This document shows, piece after piece, positions 43,520 through 51,364 of a DNA stretch of 59,190 bases. The stretch spans positions 1 to 59,190 of the forward strand of contig CABVBU010000018.1 of assembly GCA_902496665.1 (NCBI GenBank). The letters run 5' to 3'. A program made the translations under genes and the position numbers. Every line of letters starts with the position of its first letter. Position 1 is the stretch's first letter. Below the pieces are notes generated by a model. The model was not told the DNA's origin, did no database searches, and worked only from the letters and a program-made list of their open reading frames with translations. Source of the DNA: an uncultured Clostridium sp. Its GTDB lineage: Bacteria; Bacillota; Clostridia; Lachnospirales; Lachnospiraceae.

Positions 43520-44596
43520 ATGAAAAGTACAGCAAAAAAGAAAATCTTTATCAACAATATGATCACCCTCGGCATGGTCGTTGCTGCCTGGATCATCATG
43601 GAAGTGCTCATGGGCACCGGACATGTATCCAGCCTTTTAAAGGGACTTCTCGTTCCTTTCTGTATCTACGTGATCATGGCGGTTTCCTTAAACCTGACCG
43701 TCGGGATCCTCGGTGAGCTGAGCCTCGGACACGCAGGCTTCATGTGTGTCGGTGCCTTCTCCGGCGCTCTCTTCTCCAAGTGCATGAAGGGCGCGATCGA
43801 TCCGACCGTAAGTCTTGTAATCGCCATTTTTATCGGCGCTGCCGTCGCTGCCGTTTTCGGCATCCTGATCGGTATCCCGGTCCTGCGTCTTCGCGGTGAC
43901 TATCTCGCCATCGTAACACTTGCCTTCGGCGAGATCATCAAGAACCTTGTAAACGCCGTATTCCTCGGACGCGATGCGGACGGTTTCCATATCTCCTTCA
44001 AGGATTCCATGTCCTTAGGCTTAAAGGACGGCGGCGAAGTCCTCATCAAGGGACCTCAGGGGATCACAGGAACCCCGCAGGCAGCCACCTTCACGATCGG
44101 CATCATTCTGGTCCTGATCACACTGATCATCGTCATGAACCTTGTAAATTCCAGAACAGGCCGCGCGATCATGTCCATCCGTGACAACCGCATCGCCGCT
44201 GAGTCCATCGGAATCAACATCACAAAATACAAGCTGCTGGCCTTCAGCATCTCCGCTGCCTTAGCAGGCGTTGCAGGCGTTCTCTATGCCCACAACCTTA
44301 CGACACTTACTGCTCTCCCGAAGAACTTCGGCTACAACATGTCCATCATGATCCTTGTATACGTGGTTCTCGGCGGAATCGGAAGCATCCGCGGATCCGT
44401 GATCTCAACCGTCATCCTCTACCTGCTCCCGGAGCTTTTAAGAGGTTTAAACAACTACCGTATGCTGATCTACGCCATCGTCCTGATCCTCGCGATGCTC
44501 TTCAACTCCGCTCCGCAGTTCATCACGCTCCGCAAGCGGATCTTCGAAGGCTTAAAACCGCAGCATGCTGCCCATTCAGGAAAGGAGGAAGCTTAA
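43520..44596 (+). CDS. livM: Branched-chain amino acid ABC permease (LivM)
   Basis: A 358-residue permease partner of LivH. I use the ATG at 43520, with GTAGGTG upstream; a GTG immediately after the livH stop is an alternative. Segments such as LSLGHAGFMCVGAF, RLRGDYLAIVTLAFGEI and VLGGIGSIRGSV are the LivM signatures. The last coding bases contain AGGAGGAAG, the ribosome binding site of livG, and its stop overlaps closely with the livG start. Confidence 0.94.
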   Translation: MKSTAKKKIFINNMITLGMVVAAWIIMEVLMGTGHVSSLLKGLLVPFCIYVIMAVSLNLTVGILGELSLGHAGFMCVGAFSGALFSKCMKGAIDPTVSLVIAIFIGAAVAAVFGILIGIPVLRLRGDYLAIVTLAFGEIIKNLVNAVFLGRDADGFHISFKDSMSLGLKDGGEVLIKGPQGITGTPQAATFTIGIILVLITLIIVMNLVNSRTGRAIMSIRDNRIAAESIGINITKYKLLAFSISAALAGVAGVLYAHNLTTLTALPKNFGYNMSIMILVYVVLGGIGSIRGSVISTVILYLLPELLRGLNNYRMLIYAIVLILAMLFNSAPQFITLRKRIFEGLKPQHAAHSGKEEA

Positions 44597-44597
44597 A

Positions 44598-45359
44598 ATG
44601 TCAGACATGTTAAGTGTAAAAGGATTAAGCATCTCCTTCGGAGGCTTAAAGGCTGTCAACAATTTTGCCATCAACATTGAAAAAGGCCAGCTCTACGGTC
44701 TCATCGGACCGAACGGTGCCGGCAAGACCACGATCTTCAACCTCCTGACAGGCGTTTACAAACCGGATACAGGAACGATCCTCTTAGATGGCCAGAACCT
44801 TACAGGAAAGTCCACCACCGACATCAACAAAGCCGGTATCGCCCGTACGTTCCAGAACATCCGCCTTTTTAAGGATCTTTCCGTTCTCGACAACGTAAAG
44901 GCCGGACTCCACAACCACCACACCTACTCCACTCTTGAGGGAATCCTCCGTCTTCCGCGGTACTACAAGGTGGAAAAAGAGATGGATGAGGAGGCCATGG
45001 AACTCTTAAAAGTATTCGGACTCGACGGGGAATGTGATTTTAAGGCCTCCAACCTTCCTTACGGAAAACAGAGAAAGCTCGAGATCGCCCGTGCCCTTGC
45101 GACGGAGCCAAAGCTTCTTCTTCTCGATGAGCCGGCTGCCGGCATGAACCCAAATGAGACCGCGGAGCTGATGGAGACGATCCGCTTCGTCCGCGACCAT
45201 TTCGGAATGACGATCCTCTTAATCGAGCACGACATGAAGCTCGTCAGCGGTATCTGTGAGCGTCTTACCGTCTTAAACTTTGGTCAGGTCCTCTGCACAG
45301 GTCCTACTCAGGAAGTCTTAAGCAATCCGGAAGTTATCAAAGCTTATCTCGGTGAATAG
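44598..45359 (+). CDS. livG: Branched-chain amino acid ABC ATPase (LivG)
   Basis: A 253-residue ABC ATPase. Start at the ATG at 44598 after AAAGGAGGAAGC. Walker A GPNGAGKTT near 39-47 is followed by the LivG-specific GIARTFQNIRLF. The signature appears as LPYGKQRKLEIARAL (YGKQR in place of SGGQ, normal for LivG). Walker B is LLLLDEPAAGMNPNE. It drives transport together with LivF. Confidence 0.95.
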   Translation: MSDMLSVKGLSISFGGLKAVNNFAINIEKGQLYGLIGPNGAGKTTIFNLLTGVYKPDTGTILLDGQNLTGKSTTDINKAGIARTFQNIRLFKDLSVLDNVKAGLHNHHTYSTLEGILRLPRYYKVEKEMDEEAMELLKVFGLDGECDFKASNLPYGKQRKLEIARALATEPKLLLLDEPAAGMNPNETAELMETIRFVRDHFGMTILLIEHDMKLVSGICERLTVLNFGQVLCTGPTQEVLSNPEVIKAYLGE

Positions 45360-45372
45360 GAGGAGAACAATC

Positions 45373-46083
45373 ATGGCAATGTTAGAAGTAATAGATCTGG
45401 AAGTCTACTACGGCGTGATCCAGGCGTTGAAGGGAATCTCCTTCGATGTAAATCAGGGAGAGATCGTCGCTCTGATCGGTGCCAACGGTGCCGGAAAGAC
45501 GACAACACTGCACACCGTGACGGGTCTTTTGAGCGCCCGTTCCGGACATATCATGTACGAAGGAACCGATATCACAAAGATCCCCGGCTACAAGCTCGTC
45601 AGCATGGGAATCGCCCATGTTCCGGAGGGACGCCGCGTATTCTCCACTCTCACCGTTCTCCAGAATCTGAAGCTCGGTGCCTACACAAGAAAAGATAAGG
45701 CAGAGATGGATGCGACGCTCAATATGATCTATCAGCGTTTCCCGCGTTTAAAGGAGCGTGTGAACCAGCCGGCCGGTACTCTCTCCGGCGGTGAGCAGCA
45801 GATGCTCGCCATGGGACGCGCCCTCATGAGCCATCCGAAGCTCATCGTTCTCGACGAGCCGTCCATGGGTCTGTCTCCGATCTATGTAAATGAAGTCTTC
45901 GACATCATCCAGAGCATCAACCGTGACGGCGTGACGGTTCTCTTAGTCGAGCAGAATGCGAAAAAAGCACTCTCCATCGCGAATCAGGCGTATGTACTGG
46001 AGACCGGTAAGATCGTTCTGAGCGGCGACGCGAAGCAGCTTATGAATGATGAGAAGGTCAAAAAGGCTTATTTAAGTGAATAA
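45373..46083 (+). CDS. livF: Branched-chain amino acid ABC ATPase (LivF)
   Basis: A 236-residue ABC ATPase and last gene of the operon. Start at the ATG at 45373 after AGGAGGAGAACA; AGGAGG overlaps the end of livG. Walker A is GANGAGKTT, the signature LSGGEQQMLAMGRAL, and Walker B LIVLDEPSMGLSPI. The HVPEGRRVF segment is typical of LivF. A strong terminator follows at once. Confidence 0.95.
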   Translation: MAMLEVIDLEVYYGVIQALKGISFDVNQGEIVALIGANGAGKTTTLHTVTGLLSARSGHIMYEGTDITKIPGYKLVSMGIAHVPEGRRVFSTLTVLQNLKLGAYTRKDKAEMDATLNMIYQRFPRLKERVNQPAGTLSGGEQQMLAMGRALMSHPKLIVLDEPSMGLSPIYVNEVFDIIQSINRDGVTVLLVEQNAKKALSIANQAYVLETGKIVLSGDAKQLMNDEKVKKAYLSE

Positions 46084-46091
46084 TCAGAAGT

Positions 46092-46124
46092 TACGGTCTG
46101 TGCCTGGCACGGACCGTATTTTTG
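46092..46124 (+). terminator. Intrinsic terminator of the liv operon
   Basis: Stem ACGGTC...GTGC / GCAC...GACCGT between 46093 and 46117, then ATTTTTG. Confidence 0.88.
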
Positions 46125-46203
46125 TTACAGTACACGGGCACTCCATGCCCGCGCACTGTAACAGGATTTTGCCGATGCTTCGCATTCCGAATCGGCAAAA
46201 TCC
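46125..46203. repeat. Pair of strong palindromes just after the liv terminator
   Basis: First: TTACAGT (46125-46131) / ACTGTAA (46155-46161) with GGGCA/TGCCC inside. Second: a perfect 13-bp stem GGATTTTGCCGAT (46164-46176) / ATCGGCAAAATCC (46191-46203), whose loop holds a further ATGC-TTC-GCAT hairpin. No T tract follows either. These are extra to the liv terminator and not explained by it. The rest of the gap to 46397 has only a possible extended -10 (TGGTATACT near 46322). Confidence 0.7.
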
Positions 46204-46397
46204 GCGGTAATAACGGTATCATACGGAATTTTCAGTTCAGAAAATTCCTACCCATGAAAAGTAACATTTTTTTACAAATATGTGAATCCATGAAAATTAT
46301 GTAACGTTTTGACGGATTTTATGGTATACTCTTAGCAGACAGCACTGAAACTGTGCAGAAAAAAGAAGAAAAATCATGTACAGGGGAGGAAGATATT

Positions 46398-47000
46398 ATG
46401 AGCAAAGTCATTACAGTCAGCCGTGAACTCGGTAGCGGAGGCCGCGAGGTCGGTCTTCGTCTCGCAAAAAAACTCGGCATTCCTTTTTACGATAAAGAAC
46501 TCATCGCCATGGCGGCCGAGGACAGCAATATCTCGGAAGATCTTTTCCATGCGAACGATGAAGTGATCGCCGGTCAGAAACGGATCAACTACGATGATTA
46601 CGCCACTGTGGATCCTTTCTCGCCTGTATACGAAGTTCCTGTCTCCGACCAGCTCTTCGTGATCCAGTCGAAGATCATCCAGCGGCTTGCCGCGAACGGT
46701 CCCTGCGTGATCATCGGCAGATGCTCCGATGTGATCGTCGAGGACGCTTTCCGCATCTTTATCTGCTCCAGCTTCAAAAAGCGTGTGGAGCGGATCCAGG
46801 GGCTTGAGAAGGAGCCGGAGGATCTCAAAAAGCTTGAAAGCCGCATCCGCGCCGTGGACGCGAAGCGCCGGGATTACTACCAGTATTACAGCGGAAATGA
46901 GTGGGGCAAACCGAAGAACTATGACCTCTGCTTAAACAGTGGTACGCTCGGGATCGAGCGGTGTGTGGAGATCATTGCGAATTCAGTCACTTTGGAATAA
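46398..47000 (+). CDS. Cytidylate kinase-like family protein
   Basis: A 200-residue P-loop protein. Start at the ATG at 46398 after GGGGAGGAAG. The P-loop-type segment SRELGSGGREVGLRLAKKLG (6-25) is followed by PFYDKELI, the hallmark of the Cytidylate_kin2 group. This group is close to nucleoside monophosphate kinases but lacks a proven substrate in most genomes. A CIIGRCSD-like segment lies near 114-120. The gene stands alone; no terminator is obvious before the next promoter at 47057. Confidence 0.88.
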   Translation: MSKVITVSRELGSGGREVGLRLAKKLGIPFYDKELIAMAAEDSNISEDLFHANDEVIAGQKRINYDDYATVDPFSPVYEVPVSDQLFVIQSKIIQRLAANGPCVIIGRCSDVIVEDAFRIFICSSFKKRVERIQGLEKEPEDLKKLESRIRAVDAKRRDYYQYYSGNEWGKPKNYDLCLNSGTLGIERCVEIIANSVTLE

Positions 47001-47056
47001 CAGGAGCATTCTTTATTGCATAAAAGCGTAAAACTTCAACTTATTGAATTTTTCTG

Positions 47057-47085
47057 TTGACAAATCCGCCCGACAGCGCTATGAT
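47057..47085 (+). promoter_or_regulatory. Consensus promoter of the DAHP synthase leader
   Basis: TTGACA (47057-47062), 17 bases, TATGAT (47080-47085). Transcription would start near 47092 and run through a 39-codon leader ORF and an attenuator before the enzyme gene at 47476. Confidence 0.85.
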
Positions 47086-47145
47086 AGCTTCAGCAGCCGG
47101 AGAGAATGGATCCGGCGGTAATCTTCAGAGAGGAGAACAGCAGAT

Positions 47146-47265
47146 ATGAAGAACCAGATGATGAATCTTTTTGCATCCTATTCTTTTTATTATTTTCCGG
47201 GCTATTATTACTGCGCGGACTGTTTCTGCTGCAAAAAACAACCCTCTCCGACGGAAGGTCTTTAG
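47146..47265 (+). CDS. Aromatic leader peptide (39 residues) for attenuation of DAHP synthase
   Basis: The ATG at 47146 follows GAGAGGAGAACAGCAGAT. The ORF ends at TAG 47263-47265. Residues 9-22 (FASYSFYYFPGYYY) contain three Phe and six Tyr. After that come four Cys (C23, C26, C28, C29) and a polar tail. The ORF lies between a consensus promoter and an intrinsic terminator, all upstream of the first enzyme of aromatic amino acid synthesis. In the known trp, phe and his attenuators, ribosome stalling at runs of regulatory codons decides whether the terminator forms. By that logic, scarcity of charged tRNA-Tyr or tRNA-Phe would let transcription continue. The role is inferred; the sequence pattern itself is clear. 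Confidence 0.75.
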   Translation: MKNQMMNLFASYSFYYFPGYYYCADCFCCKKQPSPTEGL

Positions 47266-47294
47266 ATCCTTCGGAAACGTAAAAGAAAGCGTGG

Positions 47295-47333
47295 AGCCGG
47301 TGTTTGCGATTGCAGCAGACACCGGCTTTTTTG
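47295..47333 (+). terminator. Attenuator terminator upstream of the DAHP synthase gene
   Basis: Perfect 9-bp stem AGCCGGTGT (47295-47303) / ACACCGGCT (47319-47327) followed by six T. A smaller hairpin, GAAGGTC with GATCCTTC (about 47254-47273), covers the leader stop codon and could be the pause or anti-terminator partner. I could not fix a unique anti-terminator by eye. Confidence 0.85.
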
Positions 47334-47367
47334 TTTCCGCATACCCACAAACGTATGCATGAAGCAG

Positions 47368-47406
47368 TTCCTGTTTTTCGGCTACGGTACCAGCCGAATA
47401 CAGGAA
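47368..47406. repeat. Long hairpin between attenuator and DAHP synthase
   Basis: TTCCTGT (47368-47374) / ACAGGAA (47400-47406) with inner TTCGGCT (47377-47383) / AGCCGAA (47392-47398). No T tract. It belongs to the group of non-terminator palindromes seen in this window. Confidence 0.65.
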
Positions 47407-47475
47407 TATCCGTTTTCCAGAGCGTTTTTATAAGCAGACCAAACCTGAACCTGTCATATAAAGGAGAATAAGATT

Positions 47476-48486
47476 ATGATCATTATTTTAAAAAGAAATG
47501 CCAACAAAGCGAAAGTAGAGAACTTAAAGACAGAGCTTGTAAATCAGGGATTTAAGCTCCATCTCTCCGAAGGAACCGAGGCCTCCCTCATCGGTCTCAT
47601 CGGTGACACAAGCCAGATCCATGAAGACTGGTTAAAAGCCAACGACGTCGTCGAGGACGTCCGCAGAATCCGTGAACCGTATAAGAAGGCAAACCGCTCC
47701 ATGCACCCGGAGGACACGGTCATCGAGGTCTGCGGCAGAAAGATCGGCGGCGGCAGCTTTCAGGTCATCGCAGGCCCCTGCTCCATCGAGACAAAGGAAC
47801 AGATCACAGAGGTTGCTGAGGACGTGAAGCGTTCCGGCGCAGCCTTCCTCCGCGGCGGTGCTTTCAAGCCGAGAACTTCCCCGTACGCATTCCAGGGTCT
47901 TCACGAGCAGGGTCTTGACCTTCTCCTGGAGGCAAAGAAAGCCACCGGTCTCCCGGTAGTCACAGAGATCATGAGCGCGGAGCATCTTCCACTCTTCGAC
48001 GACGTTGACATCATACAGGTCGGCGCCAGAAACATGCAGAACTTCGAGCTCTTAAAGGTCCTTGGAAAGATCGACAAGCCGATCCTCTTAAAACGCGGTC
48101 TTGCAAACACCCTGGACGAACTTCTGATGAGTGCGGAGTACATCATGGCTGGCGGAAATGAAAAAGTCATCCTCTGCGAGCGCGGCATCCGCACCTTCGA
48201 GACTTCCTACAGAAATACCCTTGATATCTCCGCGATCCCAATGTTAAAGAAAAAGACCCATCTTCCGGTCATCGTCGACCCGAGCCATGCGGCAGGCATC
48301 CGCTTCATGGTGGAGCCGCTTGCCATGGCAGCTATCGCAGCCGGGGCCGACGGTCTCATGATCGAGGTCCACAATAACCCTGAGAAAGCCCTCTGCGACG
48401 GTGCCCAGTCCCTGACACCGGAAATGTTCGACCATCTGATGAAAAAAGTCGACAAAACTGCGGATTTCTTCCACTCTCTCGGTTAA
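47476..48486 (+). CDS. aroF: 3-deoxy-7-phosphoheptulonate (DAHP) synthase, type I-beta with N-terminal regulatory domain
   Basis: Condenses phosphoenolpyruvate and erythrose-4-phosphate, the first step of the shikimate pathway. 336 residues, start after AAAGGAG. Residues 1-70 form a ferredoxin-like domain (MIIILKRNANKAKVENLKTE...), which in Thermotoga-type enzymes binds Tyr or Phe for feedback control. The barrel has the PEP-site segment AGPCSIE near 97-103, GARNMQNFELLK, the metal/phosphate site VDPSHAAG, and EVHNNPEKALCDG near the end. With the leader peptide upstream, both enzyme activity and transcription may respond to aromatic amino acids. Confidence 0.95.
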   Translation: MIIILKRNANKAKVENLKTELVNQGFKLHLSEGTEASLIGLIGDTSQIHEDWLKANDVVEDVRRIREPYKKANRSMHPEDTVIEVCGRKIGGGSFQVIAGPCSIETKEQITEVAEDVKRSGAAFLRGGAFKPRTSPYAFQGLHEQGLDLLLEAKKATGLPVVTEIMSAEHLPLFDDVDIIQVGARNMQNFELLKVLGKIDKPILLKRGLANTLDELLMSAEYIMAGGNEKVILCERGIRTFETSYRNTLDISAIPMLKKKTHLPVIVDPSHAAGIRFMVEPLAMAAIAAGADGLMIEVHNNPEKALCDGAQSLTPEMFDHLMKKVDKTADFFHSLG

Positions 48487-48542
48487 TCGTTGTTCTTTTC
48501 CTGAATATGCAGTATAATATTTAAATCACACCGCAGCAAAAC

Positions 48543-48575
48543 GGCAGGTCGGCGCAGGAAATGCGCCGGCCTGCC
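48543..48575 (+). terminator. Strong hairpin after DAHP synthase
   Basis: Arms GGCAGGTCGGCGCA (48543-48556) and TGCGCCGGCCTGCC (48562-48575) pair over 14 bases with one G-T wobble. No clear T tract follows, so it is only a probable terminator and resembles the other intergenic palindromes. Confidence 0.55.
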
Positions 48576-48615
48576 GGACGGTTGCAGACTATTAAGATTC
48601 ATGGAGGTTCACACG

Positions 48616-48972
48616 ATGGTCAGAAACACTGAAACAGCTTTTGTTCCAAATCTGCGCGGAGGCGACGGAACGATCGAGATCCGTCACATCTTAAACAGGG
48701 ATGAGCTCATGGGACACGCGTCCATGTACGCCCACGTGATCATCCCGGCCCACGCCAGCATCGGATTCCACCAGCATGTGGAAAACACTGAGCCGTACTA
48801 CGTTCTCAAGGGAAAGGGAATCTTTGAGGACAACGATCACACCGAGACCGAGATCCACCCGGGCGATGTCTGTGTCATCGAGGTCGGCCAGAGCCACGCG
48901 ATCAAAAATCCCTTTGATGAGCCGCTTGAGATCATGGCACTTGTGATCAATGAGCGCGGAAAAGAGATCTAA
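48616..48972 (+). CDS. Small single-domain cupin protein
   Basis: A 118-residue cupin. I choose the ATG at 48616, which has TGGAGG eight bases before it; an earlier ATG at 48601 contains that site. The metal-binding motifs are visible: HIGFHQHVENTEPYYVL-type G(X)5HXH with a downstream Glu, and the second His in GQSHAIKN. One metal ion such as Mn or Fe is expected. The metabolic role is unknown. Its stop overlaps the stop of the convergent MATE gene by three bases. Confidence 0.88.
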   Translation: MVRNTETAFVPNLRGGDGTIEIRHILNRDELMGHASMYAHVIIPAHASIGFHQHVENTEPYYVLKGKGIFEDNDHTETEIHPGDVCVIEVGQSHAIKNPFDEPLEIMALVINERGKEI

Positions 48973-50339
48973 ACCCGCGCATCCCAGTCCATCCGGAGCA
49001 GGAACACGATAAAGATGATCGAACTCAGCGTCCACGTCAGTGGGTACGCTGAGGAGATCGTCCGGAAGACAGGAATGATCCGGATCGCGATCGTCACGTA
49101 GAGCACGCGGATACCACACCAGCAGATCAGCATCGTAAACATCGGGACAATGGATTTTCCCACACCTCGGAGTACTCCCGTCGCGCAGTTGGAAAATGCC
49201 AGCAGAAAGAAAAACAGGGCAACCGTTCTTCCGTGGATCGTTCCGAATTCGATCGCTTCAGGCACATCCACAAAAATCCGAAGCAGGATCGGAGTCCAGA
49301 TAAAGAGACAGATCCCGACAAGCTCCGCCATCGCCATTCCAAACGCCACACCCATCACGGAACCCTTCTTCGCGCGGTCCGCTTTCCCGGCGCCGAGATT
49401 CTGGCTCACAAAGGTTGTCAGCGCCATGGACATGCTCATGATCGGAAGAAAGGCAATCCCCTCAAGCTTCGCGAAGGCCCCCTGTCCGGAGATTGCAAAC
49501 GCTCCGAAGGTATTGATGTTTGACTGGACCACAAGATTTCCGACGCTGATCACGGAGTTCTGAAGTCCCGTCGGGAGCCCCTGGGTGATCACCTGGCGGA
49601 TCATGGAGCCGTTGAAGCGCAGCTCCTTAAAATGGATCGTCGCAGCCCCTCCATCCTTCACCATGCGGATCATACATAATAAAACACTCAATCCCTGAGC
49701 GATCACCGTGGCAACGGCAGCGCCTGCGGCACTCCACTGAAATCCCGCCACAAAGATCAGATCCAGGATCATGTTCACTACAGAAGAAAAGATCAGATAA
49801 TAAAGGGGATGGACACTGTCCCCCACTGCCCGCATGATGTTCATGCAGATATTGTACATGATGACCGTAGAGACACCGGCAAAATAGATTCCGAAGTACA
49901 GTCTCGCCTCCACCATCACGCTGTCCGGCGTGTTGAGCCAGCCGAGAAGGATCGGAACAAAAAACAGGCCGATGAGCGTTGCGAAAACTGAGAATACGAT
50001 TCCCAGAAGAAAGTTTGTATGTACCGCACACCGCAATTTTTCCTCATCCTGTGCCCCGAAATATTTCGAGATCACGACACCGCCGCCCACAGCGATCCCG
50101 GCAAAAAACGTGATCACCGACATATTCACATTCGATGATAAGCTCACTGCCGCGAAGGCATCATTGCTCGCGAAATTTCCGACGACCCAGGCATCCGCCA
50201 TATTGTAAAGCTGCTGTAAAAGCTGTCCTAAAAAGATCGGGATCATAAACCTGAAAAGTCCTCGTCCGATCGGACCTTCTGTCAGATTCCCATCCTTCTT
50301 CCCACTACAGGCTCCTGCCCTTTTCCGGACTAATCCCAT
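48969..50339 (-). CDS. MATE-family multidrug/toxin efflux transporter
   Basis: A 456-residue exporter with twelve predicted helices. Start at the ATG at 50339, with GAGGGAGGAAATGGC upstream; an open extension of 30 codons lacks a site. The N-terminal helix pair carries FLGQLLQQLYNMADAWVVGNF, typical of the NorM/DinF-like Firmicutes branch. These use sodium or proton gradients to expel cationic compounds. No regulator is next to it. It is convergent with the cupin gene with overlapping stop codons and no terminator in between. Confidence 0.93.
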   Translation of the reverse strand: MGLVRKRAGACSGKKDGNLTEGPIGRGLFRFMIPIFLGQLLQQLYNMADAWVVGNFASNDAFAAVSLSSNVNMSVITFFAGIAVGGGVVISKYFGAQDEEKLRCAVHTNFLLGIVFSVFATLIGLFFVPILLGWLNTPDSVMVEARLYFGIYFAGVSTVIMYNICMNIMRAVGDSVHPLYYLIFSSVVNMILDLIFVAGFQWSAAGAAVATVIAQGLSVLLCMIRMVKDGGAATIHFKELRFNGSMIRQVITQGLPTGLQNSVISVGNLVVQSNINTFGAFAISGQGAFAKLEGIAFLPIMSMSMALTTFVSQNLGAGKADRAKKGSVMGVAFGMAMAELVGICLFIWTPILLRIFVDVPEAIEFGTIHGRTVALFFFLLAFSNCATGVLRGVGKSIVPMFTMLICWCGIRVLYVTIAIRIIPVFRTISSAYPLTWTLSSIIFIVFLLRMDWDARV

Positions 50340-50521
50340 GCCATTTCCTCCCTCAGTATCAGACCATTCGTCCTTCACATGCTTCAGGTATTGTCCGCAT
50401 AGTACGGACTTTTGTCGTTTAAGTGACACATTGTAACTAAAATAATCGTATCATGTATGATCGGGGATGTCAAGCGACTGAACGGTTCCTGATCTTATGA
50501 AAAACAAAGGAGACTTTTCTT

Positions 50522-51364
50522 ATGCCGCAGATCAAAAAAATCACCGATCTTAAAGCGCCGGAGCTCGATCTTTTTTCCAGATATTCCGAGTCCCAGCTTT
50601 TCCATATCAACGAACCGAAACCGGGGATCTTCATCGCGGAAAGCCCGAATGTGATCGAGCGCGCGCTCAACGCCGGATATGAACCTCTCGCTGTCCTCAT
50701 CGAGGAGAAACAGGCCGATGACCTGATCCCGAAGCTCTTTTTTGCTTACCCGGAGCTTCCTGTGTACACCGCAAAATTCGATCTTCTGACAAATCTCACC
50801 GGCTTTGCCTTAACCCGCGGCCTGCTCTGCGCCATGAAGCGAAAGCTCATGCCGTCTGTGGCGGAGGTCTGTGAGGGAAAACACCGGATCGCTGTCCTTG
50901 AGAATGTCATGAACCCCACAAATATCGGGGCGATTTTCCGCTCCGCCGCGGCACTTGGAATGGACGCAGTGCTCCTGACCTCCGGCTGCAGCGATCCCCT
51001 CTACCGGAGAGCCGCCAGAGTCAGCATGGGAACTGTCTTCCAGATTCCGTGGACCTGTTTTCCGAAAAACGCGGATCTCTCCTGCGGCGGACTTGAAACC
51101 CTCAGATCTTTAGGATTTCAGACGGCTGCCATGGCACTGAAGGAGGATTCCGTTTCCATTGATGATCCGAAGCTTCTTACTGCCGAAAAACTCGCCGTGA
51201 TCTTAGGCACAGAAGGGGACGGCCTCGCCTCAAAAACCATCGACGGGTGCGATCATACGGTCATGATCCCGATGGCCCATGGGGTAGATTCGCTGAATGT
51301 GGCGGCAGCCAGCGCGGTGGCATTCTGGGAGTTGACGAAAAACAGAAAGGATATGATATCATGA
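50522..51364 (+). CDS. SpoU/TrmH-family RNA 2'-O-methyltransferase
   Basis: A 280-residue SPOUT enzyme. Start after AAAGGAG. The substrate-binding N-terminal domain occupies about 1-105. The knotted SAM domain has motif 1 ENVMNPTNIGAIFRSAAALG, motif 2 LGTEGDGL, and motif 3 IPMAHGVDSLNVAAASAVA. Target rRNA or tRNA position not predictable. Its stop overlaps the start of the beta-helix lipoprotein gene (ATGA), so the two are translationally coupled even though no functional link is evident. Confidence 0.92.
   Translation: MPQIKKITDLKAPELDLFSRYSESQLFHINEPKPGIFIAESPNVIERALNAGYEPLAVLIEEKQADDLIPKLFFAYPELPVYTAKFDLLTNLTGFALTRGLLCAMKRKLMPSVAEVCEGKHRIAVLENVMNPTNIGAIFRSAAALGMDAVLLTSGCSDPLYRRAARVSMGTVFQIPWTCFPKNADLSCGGLETLRSLGFQTAAMALKEDSVSIDDPKLLTAEKLAVILGTEGDGLASKTIDGCDHTVMIPMAHGVDSLNVAAASAVAFWELTKNRKDMIS

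Noticed and set aside
46122..46304. Plus-strand 60-codon frame after livF
   Set aside because: It lies across the palindromes and has no start site support.
47092..47475. Possible T-box for aromatic tRNA upstream of aroF
   Set aside because: No T-box core sequence is visible before the terminator, and the coding leader with aromatic codons explains the layout better.
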